DNA of 64,000 nucleotides. Origin: Roseiarcus sp963798015 (lineage in GTDB: Bacteria > Pseudomonadota > Alphaproteobacteria > Rhizobiales > Beijerinckiaceae). The notes under the pieces are model-generated. The model did not search any database, had not been told where the DNA came from, and worked only from the letters and a program-made list of their open reading frames with translations. Positions 53,631 through 62,770 of this stretch are shown here, piece by piece (the first letter of the stretch is position 1; every line of letters begins with the position of its first letter). The DNA is taken from assembly GCA_963798015.1 (NCBI GenBank), contig CAWCSA010000025.1:182382-246381 (forward strand), given 5' to 3'. Position numbers and translations under genes: made by a program.

Positions 53631-53955
53631 ATGACGATCTCGTTTGCTCGCCATCAGTTTCCGCCTGCGATAATCCGGCATGCCGTCTAGCTCTACGTTC
53701 GTCTCACGCTCATCTATCGCGACGTCGAAGATTTGCTTGCTGAGCGAGGTCTGGATGTCTCCTACCAAACGGTGCGGCGATGGGTCTTGAAGTTCGGGCC
53801 CTTGTTCGCCCGAGAGCTTCGCCGTCGACACCCGCGGCCAACGGCGCGATGGCATCTTGACGAGATGGCCGTAGCGATCGCGGGCACGCAGTTCTGGCTC
53901 TGGCGCGCGGGTGGCGACGAAGGCGAGGTTCTCGACCTGCTCGTGAAACGACGGC
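53631..53955 (+). pseudogene. IS6-family transposase remnant with internal stop
   Basis: From ATG 53631 the frame reads MTISFARHQFPPAIIRHAV, then TAG at 53688-53690 where IS6 transposases have Trp. It continues LYVRLTLIYRDVEDLLAERGLDVSYQTVRRW, and the first catalytic Asp region ARWHLDEMAVAI. At about 53955 the match ends after VLDLLVKRRR, before the second Asp and the Glu. It is dead. Confidence 0.8.
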
Positions 53956-54053
53956 GCCGGGGCGGCCAAGCGGCAATTGTCGGCGGCGGACGCTATATTG
54001 TCGTGCGGCCCGGACATGCCGAAATGGCTTTTGCCGTCTCGACGAATACCAAG

Positions 54054-54213
54054 TCAGGGAATAGGCGCCACCTTGACGACGGCAGCTTGTAGGGGCTCCA
54101 TCAAAGCGGAACTCAGCAGAATGCGGTCGAGACGGAGACCGCCATCGCGCTCCCAGCGCTTCCGGATGTAATCCCAAAACGTGTACATTGACGACTGGGC
54201 TGTGATCTTTCAG
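54054..54213 (-). pseudogene. C-terminal remnant of an exonuclease III-like protein
   Basis: The minus strand encodes SSMYTFWDYIRKRWERDGGLRLDRILLS, the characteristic last strands of XthA-type AP endonucleases with the catalytic Asp-His region (His appears as Arg: LDRILLS instead of LDHILLS). It ends at a TGA near 54054. The N-terminal two thirds are missing. It lies trapped between IS6 and IS481 sequences. Confidence 0.55.
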
Positions 54214-54283
54214 GAGGTTGTCCATTCGGTTTGAGCCGTGAACGCTGATGTCGCCAAACCTCAGTGATTCGCGGGAGAACCGA

Positions 54284-55240
54284 ATGGACATGCACGAGAA
54301 TGCGTCCCTGACGCCGAAAGGTCGAGAGGCGATGGCGCGCAGCGTGATCGAAGGCGGCCTGTCGAAGGCGGCTGCAGCGCGCCGGTTCCACACCACGCCC
54401 AAGACCGTCGACAAGTGGGTCGAACGTTTCCGCATGGAAGGCCTGGCGGGCTTGCGCGACCGCTCGTCAAGGCCCCATTCATCGCCAAGCCAAGCGACGC
54501 CTGCCGTCTGCGCGGCGGTCGAGGCTTTGCGCAGGCAGCGCTACACCGGCGCGCAGATCGCCGCCGAGGTCGGCGTTTCGGCGGCAACTGTCAGCCGCAT
54601 CCTCAAACGCCGGGGCCTCAATCGCCTGTCGGCGCTCGAGCCGGCCGAGCCAGTCCGTCGCTACGAACGGGCCACCCCGGGCGAGATCATCCATATCGAC
54701 ATCAAAAAGCTGGGCAAGTTCAGTCGGATCGGCCATCGGGTCACCGGCGATCGGACCGGCCAAAGCAACACCCGCGGGGTCGGCTGGGAATATGTGCATC
54801 TGGCGATCGACGACCATTCCCGTCTCGCCTGCTCGCAGATCCTGCCGAACGAAAAGCGCAGCTCCTGCCTGCGTTTCCTGTTCAACGCCCTGCGCTTCTT
54901 TCGAGGCCTCGGCGTCAGGGTCGAGCGCGTCATGACCGACAACGGCTCAAGCTTCCGATCGGATCGCTATGCCAGGGCCCTGCGCCGGCTCAAGATCAAG
55001 CATCTGTGCACCAAACCTTACACCCCCAAAACCAACGGCAAGGCCGAGCGCTTCGTCCAGACAAGCCTGCGCGAGTGGGCCTACGCCCAAGCCTACAACA
55101 CCTCCGAAGAACGCGCCGCCGAACTGCCCATCTGGCTGCACCGCTACAACTGGCATCGCCCTCATGGCAGTATCGGCGCCAAGCCGCCAATCAGCAGACT
55201 CACACTAAGCGAGGACAACGTGCTGAGGCTCCACAGCTAG
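54284..55240 (+). CDS. IS481-family transposase
   Basis: 318 residues from ATG 54284 (MDMHENASLTPKGREAM); the frame opens at 54248. An N-terminal helix-turn-helix pair (SKAAAARRFHTTPKTVDKWV; TGAQIAAEVGVSAATVSRIL) precedes an integrase core with Asp in IIHIDIKKL, Asp in VMTDNGSSF and Glu in TNGKAERFVQ. It appears intact. Imperfect ends may be GAGCC-containing repeats near 54233 and at 55230, but I am not sure. An IS110 element begins immediately downstream on the other strand. Confidence 0.88.
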   Translation: MDMHENASLTPKGREAMARSVIEGGLSKAAAARRFHTTPKTVDKWVERFRMEGLAGLRDRSSRPHSSPSQATPAVCAAVEALRRQRYTGAQIAAEVGVSAATVSRILKRRGLNRLSALEPAEPVRRYERATPGEIIHIDIKKLGKFSRIGHRVTGDRTGQSNTRGVGWEYVHLAIDDHSRLACSQILPNEKRSSCLRFLFNALRFFRGLGVRVERVMTDNGSSFRSDRYARALRRLKIKHLCTKPYTPKTNGKAERFVQTSLREWAYAQAYNTSEERAAELPIWLHRYNWHRPHGSIGAKPPISRLTLSEDNVLRLHS

Positions 55241-55254
55241 AGTATCCGTTTTGA

Positions 55255-56192
55255 TCAAGCGGGTTTTGGGGTCCAGCGCCTGTTGGCCTTGAGGAGAGCA
55301 TTTGCCAGGAGGATCAGCTTTCGCATGACGGCGGTGAGGGCGATCTTGGCGGGCTTCCCGGCATTGATCAGTTGCGTGTACTTGGTCTTCATGTCTGGAT
55401 TGAATTGGGTCGCGACCAGGGCTGGCATGTAGATGGCCTGGCGGACGCTGGCTCGGCCGCCGCGGATGAAGGCGCGTCCGGTCCAGCGGCCGGACTGTCG
55501 GGCCACCGGCGCAAGGCCTGCGAGGCTTGCGGCCTGCCCTGGTTCGAGGGCGCCGAGCTCGGGCATTTCGATCAGCAAGGCGAAGGCGGTGATGGCCGAC
55601 ACGCCCGGAATGGTGGTGAGGATTTCGAACCGTTGGGCGAGATTGGGATCGGCCTGAACCGGCTCGAGGATCGCCGCCTCGATCGCCGTGATCTGGCGTT
55701 TGATCTGTTCGAGGCGCTGCGCATTGTGGCGTTTCAACAAATGCGCGCCAAGGACCTTGCCGCGGTTCTTGGCGGCGGTTCGGTCTTTCACCAGGGCCTC
55801 GCGGGCGAGGTGAAGCTGCTTGAGTTCAAGCAGGGCTTCGCTCCGAGGCGGCCGCGCCTTAAGCTCCAACATTGCGCCCATGCGCGCCAGCATCGCCGCA
55901 TCCAGGCGGTCTGTTTTCGCCAGACTGCCGATCGCCTCGGCGAAGCGGTGGGCCTGACGGGGATTGACCTTGACGAAGGAAACCCCCGCCGCCCCAAGGC
56001 GCGCTCGAAGGCGCGGTGATAGGGGCCGGTCGGCTCGAACACGACCCGGTTTGCGGGCGTCTCCGCGAGCCATTTGATGAGCGCTCGATGGCCGCGCTTG
56101 TCGTTGGCGAAGCGACGGCTCGCGCCGTCGGCCAGGCGATGAGCGTCGAGATAGTCTTTCGACACATCGACGCCGATGGTATCGTTCTTCAT
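55255..56192 (-). pseudogene. IS110-family transposase with a frameshift
   Basis: From ATG 56192 (MKNDTIGVDVSKDYLDAH) the DEDD-type N-terminal domain runs to ALGRRG. Near 55985, at a run of G, the frame shifts and the protein continues as GVSFVKVNPRQAHRFAEA, then the Transposase_20 domain (ILTTIPGVSAITAFALLIEMPEL, and a Ser-containing LAGLAPVARQSG). The C-terminus is complete. A one-base change in the G-run, or a sequencing error, would explain it. Confidence 0.82.
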
Positions 56193-56385
56193 CTTTTCCG
56201 CGCCTCTGCTTGTCATTCGGGGCTCTCCCCCGAGTATCCGTGCAGGCCAAAGGAAAAGACGAGGGCGATCAAACTCTAGCTCGGCCCGTCAAACGGTCAG
56301 CGTACTCCCGATCCGACCCTCGCCGCTGTCGAGAGGGCTGCCACCCTCTCCCAGCGGTTCCTTCTCCACGTTCCAGCGCGAAAAG

Positions 56386-56960
56386 TCATAAGACAAGCTC
56401 CCTAACTCGAAGGCTGCCGTATCGTTTCGCGCGATACACTACGGCGGAGATGATCCAGCTCAGGATGAAGATGCCCACGACCGCGTAGCCGAAGTTTGTG
56501 AGGTTGTCGTTCAGGTCGCCGATGACGGCCCAGAACCCGCCCTCGAGGCCGAGCTTGTCGCCAATGAGGCCAAGTGCTTCGACGCCGCCGATGAAGATGG
56601 CGACGACGACGGAAGCGGCAGTGATCGTGAGGTTGTACCAGAGCTTGCGGATGGGATTGAGGAAGGCCCACCCATAGGCCCCGGTCATCAGGACGCTGTC
56701 GGCGGTGTCCATCAGCGACATGCCGGCTGTAAACAGGGCGGGGAAGACCATGATTGTCCAGAACGACATGCCCTGCGCCGCCTGGTGGTGGAGATGCCGA
56801 GCAGACCAACCTCGGTGGCGGTGTCGAAACCGAGGCCGAACAAGAATCCAATCGGATACATGTGCCAGGATCGGGAGACGACACGGAACAGCGGGCGGAA
56901 GATGCGCGCGATCGGGCGCGGCGTCCGCTTTCAGAATCGAACGAGAGCAAAGCGCGTGCC
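56386..56960 (-). pseudogene. NiCoT-family nickel/cobalt transporter, 5'-truncated and frameshifted
   Basis: Two minus-strand frames cover the second half of a HoxN/NixA-type permease. The first reads IARIFRPLFRVVSRSWHMYPIG and the family signature LFGLGFDTATEVGLLGIS. After a slip near 56780 the next frame reads MSFWTIMVFPALFTAGMSLMDTADSVLM and the final membrane helices up to 56386. The first half, including the HX4DH nickel-binding helix, is gone. It is probably cut by the rearrangements around the IS elements. Confidence 0.8.
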
Positions 56961-57111
56961 ATCGACCAGATGGGCGATAATATTCATTCTTGTCATATAG
57001 TTGAGGTCTAACCACGCATATTGCGGGGCAGCGCCCGGCTCCCCGCGAAAGCATAGTTTGTTTGCAGGTGTTAAGTGGGTTTGTAGTCCTCGCGGCATCT
57101 GGCCAACGGCC

Positions 57112-58620
57112 TCAGTCATGAATCAGCTCCATGATCTCCCGGCTCATCCGTTCATAATCGCGGTCGTTGGTAATTGCGCCCTTGATTCTGTAACCATCCA
57201 TCACCGCGATCCTGTCGGCCAGTGTGATCATTTCGGGCATGTCGCTGGTAATTAGGAGGATCGAGGTCCCCTCCTCAGAAATTCCTCGCAAGAGCTCATG
57301 GATATAGGCCTTCGTCCTGATGTCGATGCCGACCGTAGGTTCATCGACGATCAGGATCCTGACGCCAGCCGCGAGCCACTTCACCAAGCTTACCTTTTGC
57401 TGATTCCCGCCCGACAGGTTGGCGACGATCTGTCTGAGAGAGGGCGTACGAACATCGAGCTTTTCGATCAGCGGCTCGACGACCGTCCTGACCGCTCTGT
57501 CGGTCAGAAGACCGAGCTTTCCGGCGACGCGCTTCCAGATCGTGATCCCGGTATTGTCGAGCACCGAATGCATCAGGATCAAACCCTCCTGCTTGCGATC
57601 CTCGCTGACGTAACCCATGCGATAGCGGGTGAGCGCCTCCGCCACGCTTCCGATGACGACTTTCTGGCCATCGATGAGAAGTGCGCCGGTGGTCACCTTA
57701 TTCAAGCCGAGCACGCATTTGGCGAGCTCCGTTCGGCCTGCCCCGACCAGACCGTAGAGGCCGAGGATTTCGCTCTTGTGCAGCGTCAAGTTTATCCCGC
57801 TGTGGCCGAGCTCGGTCGCCAGATCGCGCAATTCAAGCATAGGAGCGGCGTGGCTCTCGTCGCGTGTGCGCCAGTCGGGGATCTGTTCGCTTCTGCCGAT
57901 CATCAGGCGGACGAGATCCTGACGGCCCAGCCCCGACATCGACCGGCTGTCGCAGGCGTTGCGCCCGTCCCGCAAGACGGTGACCGTGTCGCAGATTTCC
58001 TGCACTTCCTCCAGCTTGTGACTGACGAAGACGATGGTGACGCCGTCGTTGCGCAGTTTCTTCAGAAGCGCGAACAGAGCGACGGTCTCGTGCGGCGTCA
58101 AGGAGGCCGAGGGCTCGTCGAGCAGCAACACGCGGGAGCGAAGCGATAGCGCCTTAGCGATTTCGACCATCTGCATCTTGGCGACGCTGAGTCTCGATAC
58201 CGTCGTGCGCGGGTCGAGATCGAGGCCGAGGAGGTCGAGCCAGCCCTTGGCCTGGGCGTGCACGTTGTCGTAATCGATTGGGCGCAGAAAACCGCCTCCA
58301 AGGCGGTCCAGCATGATGTTCTCGCCAATGGAGAAGCGCGGAATTAGGTTGCGCTCCTGATGAACGACGCCCACGCCGGCCGCGATTGCGTCGCGGGGAC
58401 CATTGAAATGGAGGGGGGCGCCTTCCAGCGTTAGCGTTCCCGAATTCGGCCGATAGACGCCAGTGATGACCTTGATCAGCGTCGATTTCCCGGCGCCGTT
58501 TTCGCCGAGCAGCGCATGGATCGAACCACGGGCAAGCCTGATCGATACGTCGGAAAGCGCCTTCACGCCGGGAAACGATTTGCTGACGTTGCTCGCGAGG
58601 AGAACGTCGTCCGTCGTCAC
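57112..58620 (-). CDS. Sugar ABC transporter double ATPase (RbsA/MglA-like)
   Basis: 502 residues with two fused ATPase domains, as in CUT2 sugar importers. The first has Walker A GENGAGKST, signature LSVAKMQM, Walker B VLLLDEPSASLTP and VSHKLEEV. The second has a degenerate Walker A (GLVGAGRTEL), signature LSGGNQQK, Walker B ILIVDEPTVGIDI and ITSDMPEM, all usual for the class. Its start overlaps the end of the permease gene by 4 bases. It is last in a four-gene minus-strand operon. Confidence 0.95.
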   Translation of the reverse strand: MTTDDVLLASNVSKSFPGVKALSDVSIRLARGSIHALLGENGAGKSTLIKVITGVYRPNSGTLTLEGAPLHFNGPRDAIAAGVGVVHQERNLIPRFSIGENIMLDRLGGGFLRPIDYDNVHAQAKGWLDLLGLDLDPRTTVSRLSVAKMQMVEIAKALSLRSRVLLLDEPSASLTPHETVALFALLKKLRNDGVTIVFVSHKLEEVQEICDTVTVLRDGRNACDSRSMSGLGRQDLVRLMIGRSEQIPDWRTRDESHAAPMLELRDLATELGHSGINLTLHKSEILGLYGLVGAGRTELAKCVLGLNKVTTGALLIDGQKVVIGSVAEALTRYRMGYVSEDRKQEGLILMHSVLDNTGITIWKRVAGKLGLLTDRAVRTVVEPLIEKLDVRTPSLRQIVANLSGGNQQKVSLVKWLAAGVRILIVDEPTVGIDIRTKAYIHELLRGISEEGTSILLITSDMPEMITLADRIAVMDGYRIKGAITNDRDYERMSREIMELIHD

Positions 58621-59588
58621 GCGATCCTCCTAAGAGATCTTTGCATGCGGACTTCGCGGACTTGATTGATGATGACCGCCCATAGGATCAGGAAGCCGAG
58701 CGCGACCTGGACGAGGAACGGGTCGATCTCGAAGAGAACAAGCGCTTGGGTGATGATGGCGACGATCGTCACGCCGAGGACGGTTCCCACCACGCTGACG
58801 TGTCCGCCGGCGAGAACCACACCGCCGATCACCGGGGCGGCGAAAGACAGGATCAGCCAGTCGTCGCCGATGGTCGGCTGGCCGAGCCCCAATCTGGCGA
58901 CAAGCATCACCCCCGCCAGCGCGGCAAGGAATCCCGACAGAGCATGGGCGCGGACGATCGCCGCGAAGACCGAAATTCCGGACAGTTCCGCCGCACTGGC
59001 GTTCCCGCCGACAGCAAGCATGTAACGGCCGAATGGCTGCCGGTTTAGAATGTACCAGACGAGGGCTGCAACAAGGACCGTCGGGAGGATCAGCCAGGGT
59101 AGGGGATGGATGAAGGTCGTATTGCCGAACGCCTTCACGCTTTCTGGAACGCCGTAAAACGGCTGCGCGCGGGTTATGCCAAGGTTGACGCCCTTGAAAA
59201 TCGAAAGCGTTGCGAGCGTGATTACGAAGGCCGAAATGCCGGTGCGGGCCACGAGAGCGCCGTTGAGGATGCCGCAGAGGACCCCGATCGCCAGAGCGGC
59301 CGAGGCCGCCAGCAATGGCGGCAGACCCCAGACCTGCATCATGCCTGCGAACGAGATTGCGGCGAGGCCGCCGATGCCGCCGACCGACAGATTCATCTGG
59401 CCGATGCCGATGATAACCATCTGGGAAAGCGCGATCAACGTGTTGGTCGCGATGGCGAGGAGAAGGATCTCGATGTTGAACGGGGAAAGGAACGACGGCC
59501 GCAACACAGCGATGGCGCCGCCTCCGACCACGACAATCAATAGAGGGCCAGCCCAGTCCGACCGAAGCCAGCGAGAGAGCGCACCCAT
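58617..59588 (-). CDS. Sugar ABC permease 1 (RbsC-like)
   Basis: 323 residues from ATG 59588, sharing one base with the stop of the other permease gene (TGATG). A longer frame reaching 60329 is only the shadow of that gene. There are eight to ten membrane segments, with IGIGQMNLSVGGIGGLAAISFAG near residue 65 and the coupling loop GGNASAAELSGISVFAAIVRAH near residue 205, as in BPD_transp_2 permeases. It pairs with permease 2. Confidence 0.92.
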   Translation of the reverse strand: MGALSRWLRSDWAGPLLIVVVGGGAIAVLRPSFLSPFNIEILLLAIATNTLIALSQMVIIGIGQMNLSVGGIGGLAAISFAGMMQVWGLPPLLAASAALAIGVLCGILNGALVARTGISAFVITLATLSIFKGVNLGITRAQPFYGVPESVKAFGNTTFIHPLPWLILPTVLVAALVWYILNRQPFGRYMLAVGGNASAAELSGISVFAAIVRAHALSGFLAALAGVMLVARLGLGQPTIGDDWLILSFAAPVIGGVVLAGGHVSVVGTVLGVTIVAIITQALVLFEIDPFLVQVALGFLILWAVIINQVREVRMQRSLRRIA

Positions 59589-60553
59589 CAGCCAAGCGCT
59601 CTTTGACCGAGGAAGGATCGCCGCGCCAGATCGAGCAGCACCGCGATCAACAACACGATTCCTAGAGCCGCCTGGATCCAGAATTCGCCGAGGCGCAATT
59701 GCAGAAGGCCGTTGGTCAGCATCGTGACAAGGGCCGATCCGAGAAACGCGCCGAGCACCGAGACGCGTCCGCCGATCAGAAGCGTGCCGCCGAGCACCGG
59801 CCCGAGAAACGCCGGCAGAAGCCAGTCCTGACCCAATTGCCCCGCCATTGAAGGGATCGCCGCGCCGTTGCGAGCCACCACCATCATCGCGGCGACGGCA
59901 GCCAGCGCGCCCGAAAGCGCATGGCAGATCGTATAGGTGCGCCCCACGCGGATGCCGGACAGTTCCGCCGCGGCTGCTTTGGCGCCAGCCGCGAGCATCT
60001 GTCGCCCGAGCGGCGTGAACCGGTAGAGCACGGACAAAAGCGCGCCCACGGCAGCGGCCAGAAACAGCAAGGCCGACACGTTGCCGAACAGCTTCAGCTT
60101 GCCGAATTGTGAGAACTCGGGGGTGAGCACCCGGAAGGCCTGAGCGTGGGTGAGGTAGATCATCGCGCCGAAGAAAATACTCATGGTCGCGAGCGTGATA
60201 ATGAAACTGTGCAGACCAGTTTTGGCGATCAGAACGCCGTTGATTGCGCCGAGAAAAGCGCCGAACGCGATCGCGCCCAGGATCGCCAGCGGAAGCGGCG
60301 CGCCAACATGTTCGAGGAGCCAGCCACACGTCATCGCGCTCGAGACGCCGATCGCGCCGACCGCCAGGTTGAGCCCGCCCGTGACGATGACGACCATCAT
60401 AGAAAAGCCGATCACGATATCGATCGACATGGTTCGCCCAAGCGTGAACAGATTGAAGGGCGAGGCAAAACCGGGTGTTGCGAAGCTAAAGAGGAGGGCG
60501 AAGAGGACGATCAAAGCCAGAAGGCCGAACTCGTTCGTAAGAAAGAATCGCAC
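59588..60553 (-). CDS. Sugar ABC permease 2 (RbsC-like)
   Basis: 321 residues with the same fold as permease 1: VTGGLNLAVGAIGVSSAMTCG near residue 60, and AKAAAAELSGIRVGRTYTICHALSG near residue 200. Two different RbsC-like subunits in one operon imply a heterodimeric channel, seen in some rhizobial CUT2 systems. It is 84 bases after the binding-protein gene. Confidence 0.92.
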   Translation of the reverse strand: MRFFLTNEFGLLALIVLFALLFSFATPGFASPFNLFTLGRTMSIDIVIGFSMMVVIVTGGLNLAVGAIGVSSAMTCGWLLEHVGAPLPLAILGAIAFGAFLGAINGVLIAKTGLHSFIITLATMSIFFGAMIYLTHAQAFRVLTPEFSQFGKLKLFGNVSALLFLAAAVGALLSVLYRFTPLGRQMLAAGAKAAAAELSGIRVGRTYTICHALSGALAAVAAMMVVARNGAAIPSMAGQLGQDWLLPAFLGPVLGGTLLIGGRVSVLGAFLGSALVTMLTNGLLQLRLGEFWIQAALGIVLLIAVLLDLARRSFLGQRALG

Positions 60554-60637
60554 CCAACCACCCCGAGTCTTGTTCCGGCTTTGCCAAAGCGAACGAGAGG
60601 GCCGGGGTTCCCGCAGCCCACCCTGGACCCAAGAGCG

Positions 60638-61675
60638 CTACTTGCAGGTGAGATATGTCGCCTCGAACGTCTTCATGATGTCCTTGGTGATCGCTTGCAT
60701 GGAGGCGACGTAGTTATCAACCGCGTCCTTGCCTGCGAAGACAGTGCCCGAGTTGATGAATCGGTTGGTCAGTGCGTTGGACTTGAAGGGCGCGTCCTTC
60801 TTGACCGTGCAGCCGTTGCGCAAACGATCTACCGCGTACGATCCTATATAGCCCTGACCATAAGGGTTCTGCAGCATTGTGCCGTGAACAAATCCGTCCT
60901 TGATGGCCTTCAAGACAACCTCGTCATGGTCGATGCCCACCATCTGGATGCGCTTGTCGCCGAGCTTGCGTAAGGCGTTGGCGGCGACAACGGCGGGCAC
61001 CCAGGCGGTCGTCACGATGCCGTCGACGTCGTTCGCGTGGGCCGCCAGATAGGCGTTGATTTTTTCCTCCGCTGGTTCCGGCGCGTCAATGTCGGCGATA
61101 ACCTGCACCACCTTCACGTCGGGCCCGGCTTCCTTGGCTGCGCGCTCCACTGCATCGATGCGCAGCTGGGTGTTGGGATCGACGAGGAAGCCCGTGAAAT
61201 GTGCGATGCGGCCTTTGCCGCCCATAGCCTTGATCAGTTCCTTGGTGCCAAGATAGGCGGAGTTGCCGGTGTCCGTCCCAAAGCAGAAGGACGCCTTTGT
61301 CGGCTCCTTGAAGCAGCCGGCGAGCGCGATGACCGGGGCGCCGTTCTCGACGAGTTCCGCCACCGTGCTGTTCGAGCCGACCGGATCGCCGGGAAAGACG
61401 AGAAACGCGTTGTAGTTCTGACTGAGAAGGCTCTCGAGCAGCTGGTTCTGCTCGCTGAGCTCCCACTTTTGCGGAACCCGATAGTCGGCCGCTCCGAGGT
61501 TGAAGTCCTTCTTGGCGTCTTGTCCGGCCTTCTCCCATGCGGCGAAATACGGATGCGGTCCGCCGGGTACGAGCGCGATGCGGGTAGACGGGTCGGCCGC
61601 GGCCGGCAGGGCCAGGACGCAGAGCGTCGCCGCAGCCAATATTGCAGACTTTATCGAACAGGGACGAGAGATCAT
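60638..61675 (-). CDS. Periplasmic binding protein of a CUT2 sugar transporter (RbsB/TorT-like)
   Basis: 345 residues. ATG 61675 has GGAGGAAA 6 bases upstream; the next in-frame start at 61690 does not. It has a Sec signal (SIKSAILAAATLCVLALPAAA) and then a type-I periplasmic fold: IALVPGGPHPYFAAWEKAG, FPGDPVGSN, VGIDHDEVVLKAIKDG. Internal Cys residues (CFKEP, FCFG, GCTV and the C-terminal TCK) could form disulfides. It is the first gene of the operon and diverges from the GntR regulator at 61826. Confidence 0.9.
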   Translation of the reverse strand: MISRPCSIKSAILAAATLCVLALPAAADPSTRIALVPGGPHPYFAAWEKAGQDAKKDFNLGAADYRVPQKWELSEQNQLLESLLSQNYNAFLVFPGDPVGSNSTVAELVENGAPVIALAGCFKEPTKASFCFGTDTGNSAYLGTKELIKAMGGKGRIAHFTGFLVDPNTQLRIDAVERAAKEAGPDVKVVQVIADIDAPEPAEEKINAYLAAHANDVDGIVTTAWVPAVVAANALRKLGDKRIQMVGIDHDEVVLKAIKDGFVHGTMLQNPYGQGYIGSYAVDRLRNGCTVKKDAPFKSNALTNRFINSGTVFAGKDAVDNYVASMQAITKDIMKTFEATYLTCK

Positions 61676-61825
61676 TGGCGTTTCCTCCACATCGTTTTTC
61701 TGGCCGGCGGACGCTTGGACAGATCATGCCGAGATTGCTGGCCAGCGTCCAACTTCGCTTGCGTGACGCGTGCTATGCTAGTATACAAGTCGCTCGGACG
61801 CAACCGCCGTTGCGAGGAAAGATCA

Positions 61826-62770
61826 ATGACGCCGCCGCTCCCGGGCATTCCGGTCAGAGGGCGAATTAGACGCAGCGCCGCGACGTCTACGCCTCACGAA
61901 ACTGCGCGTGGATTGCGCGCGACGAAACTTAAAGTAGACGAACCGATTCGCGGCATCGCTCCGGACGAGCCTTTGCCGATCGCCATCGATTTTGATCGCA
62001 AGCGTCAGATCAGCGACCAGATCTATGACGCGTTGAAACGCGCGATCGTCACCTTGAAGCTGCCGCCAGGCACGGCGATCAGCGAGAACCGGATTTGCCG
62101 GCACATCGGAGCGTCGCGCACCCCCGTGCGGGAAGCGATCATCCGCTTGGTTGAAGACGAACTGATCGATGTCTATCCGCAGCAGGGGAGTTTTGTCGCA
62201 CCGATCAGGATCGGCAAGATTCGTGAGAGTCACTTCGTGCGCAAATGCCTTGAACTCGGGGTCCTGCGAAACGCGACGCCGAATTGGTCGAGCCAATGTT
62301 CCGCGCATACGGATCTGCTCTTGCAGCAACAGGAGATTGCGCAAGCGGCCAACGACGTGGACCGGTTCAACCAACTCGACGAGGACTTTCATCGCTTCTT
62401 CAGCGAGGTCGCGGGGCTTCCAGGCGTGTGGAACACGATTCAGGGCGCCAAAGCGCGTGTCGACCGGGTGCATCGGCTCGCCGCGATCGAGGGCCGCATG
62501 CCGATGGTGATCAAAGAGCATCGCGCCGTCGTCCGGGCGCTGCACATCGGCGACCCTGCGACTGCGGTCGAGACTCTGGACGAACACCTCGACAAGGTTA
62601 TGACGTTCTTGGATTTGCTGGTCGCGCGAAACGCGGACTTCTTTGTCGACTACAATTGCCGCCGGGAAATACTCCCACGCACGCACGAAATTGCGGCTGC
62701 AACCGCCAAAATGAGAGTGGGGAGAAATGGCCAAGATCGAGCGCGTCGAAATTTGGATGGTCGACCTTAA
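61826..62770 (+). CDS. GntR-family (FCD) regulator of the right-hand sugar operon
   Basis: 314 residues from ATG 61826, with GAGGAAAG 5-9 bases upstream. An N-terminal disordered stretch of about 55 residues precedes a GntR winged helix (QISDQIYDALKRAIV, GTAISENRICRHIGASRTPVREAI) and an FCD domain with metal-ligand candidates (LDEDFHRFF, IKEHRAVVRAL, LDEHLDKVM). It lies divergent to the transporter operon and overlaps the next gene by 44 bases, so it likely represses both in the absence of an inducer, perhaps a sugar acid. Confidence 0.9.
   Translation: MTPPLPGIPVRGRIRRSAATSTPHETARGLRATKLKVDEPIRGIAPDEPLPIAIDFDRKRQISDQIYDALKRAIVTLKLPPGTAISENRICRHIGASRTPVREAIIRLVEDELIDVYPQQGSFVAPIRIGKIRESHFVRKCLELGVLRNATPNWSSQCSAHTDLLLQQQEIAQAANDVDRFNQLDEDFHRFFSEVAGLPGVWNTIQGAKARVDRVHRLAAIEGRMPMVIKEHRAVVRALHIGDPATAVETLDEHLDKVMTFLDLLVARNADFFVDYNCRREILPRTHEIAAATAKMRVGRNGQDRARRNLDGRP

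Noticed and set aside
59589..60329. Upstream extension of permease 1 to 570 residues
   Set aside because: It overlaps permease 2 in another frame. ATG 59588 gives normal family length and a coupled start.
61037..61825. Long upstream extension of the GntR regulator frame
   Set aside because: It is the antisense of the binding-protein gene. ATG 61826 has a good ribosome site.
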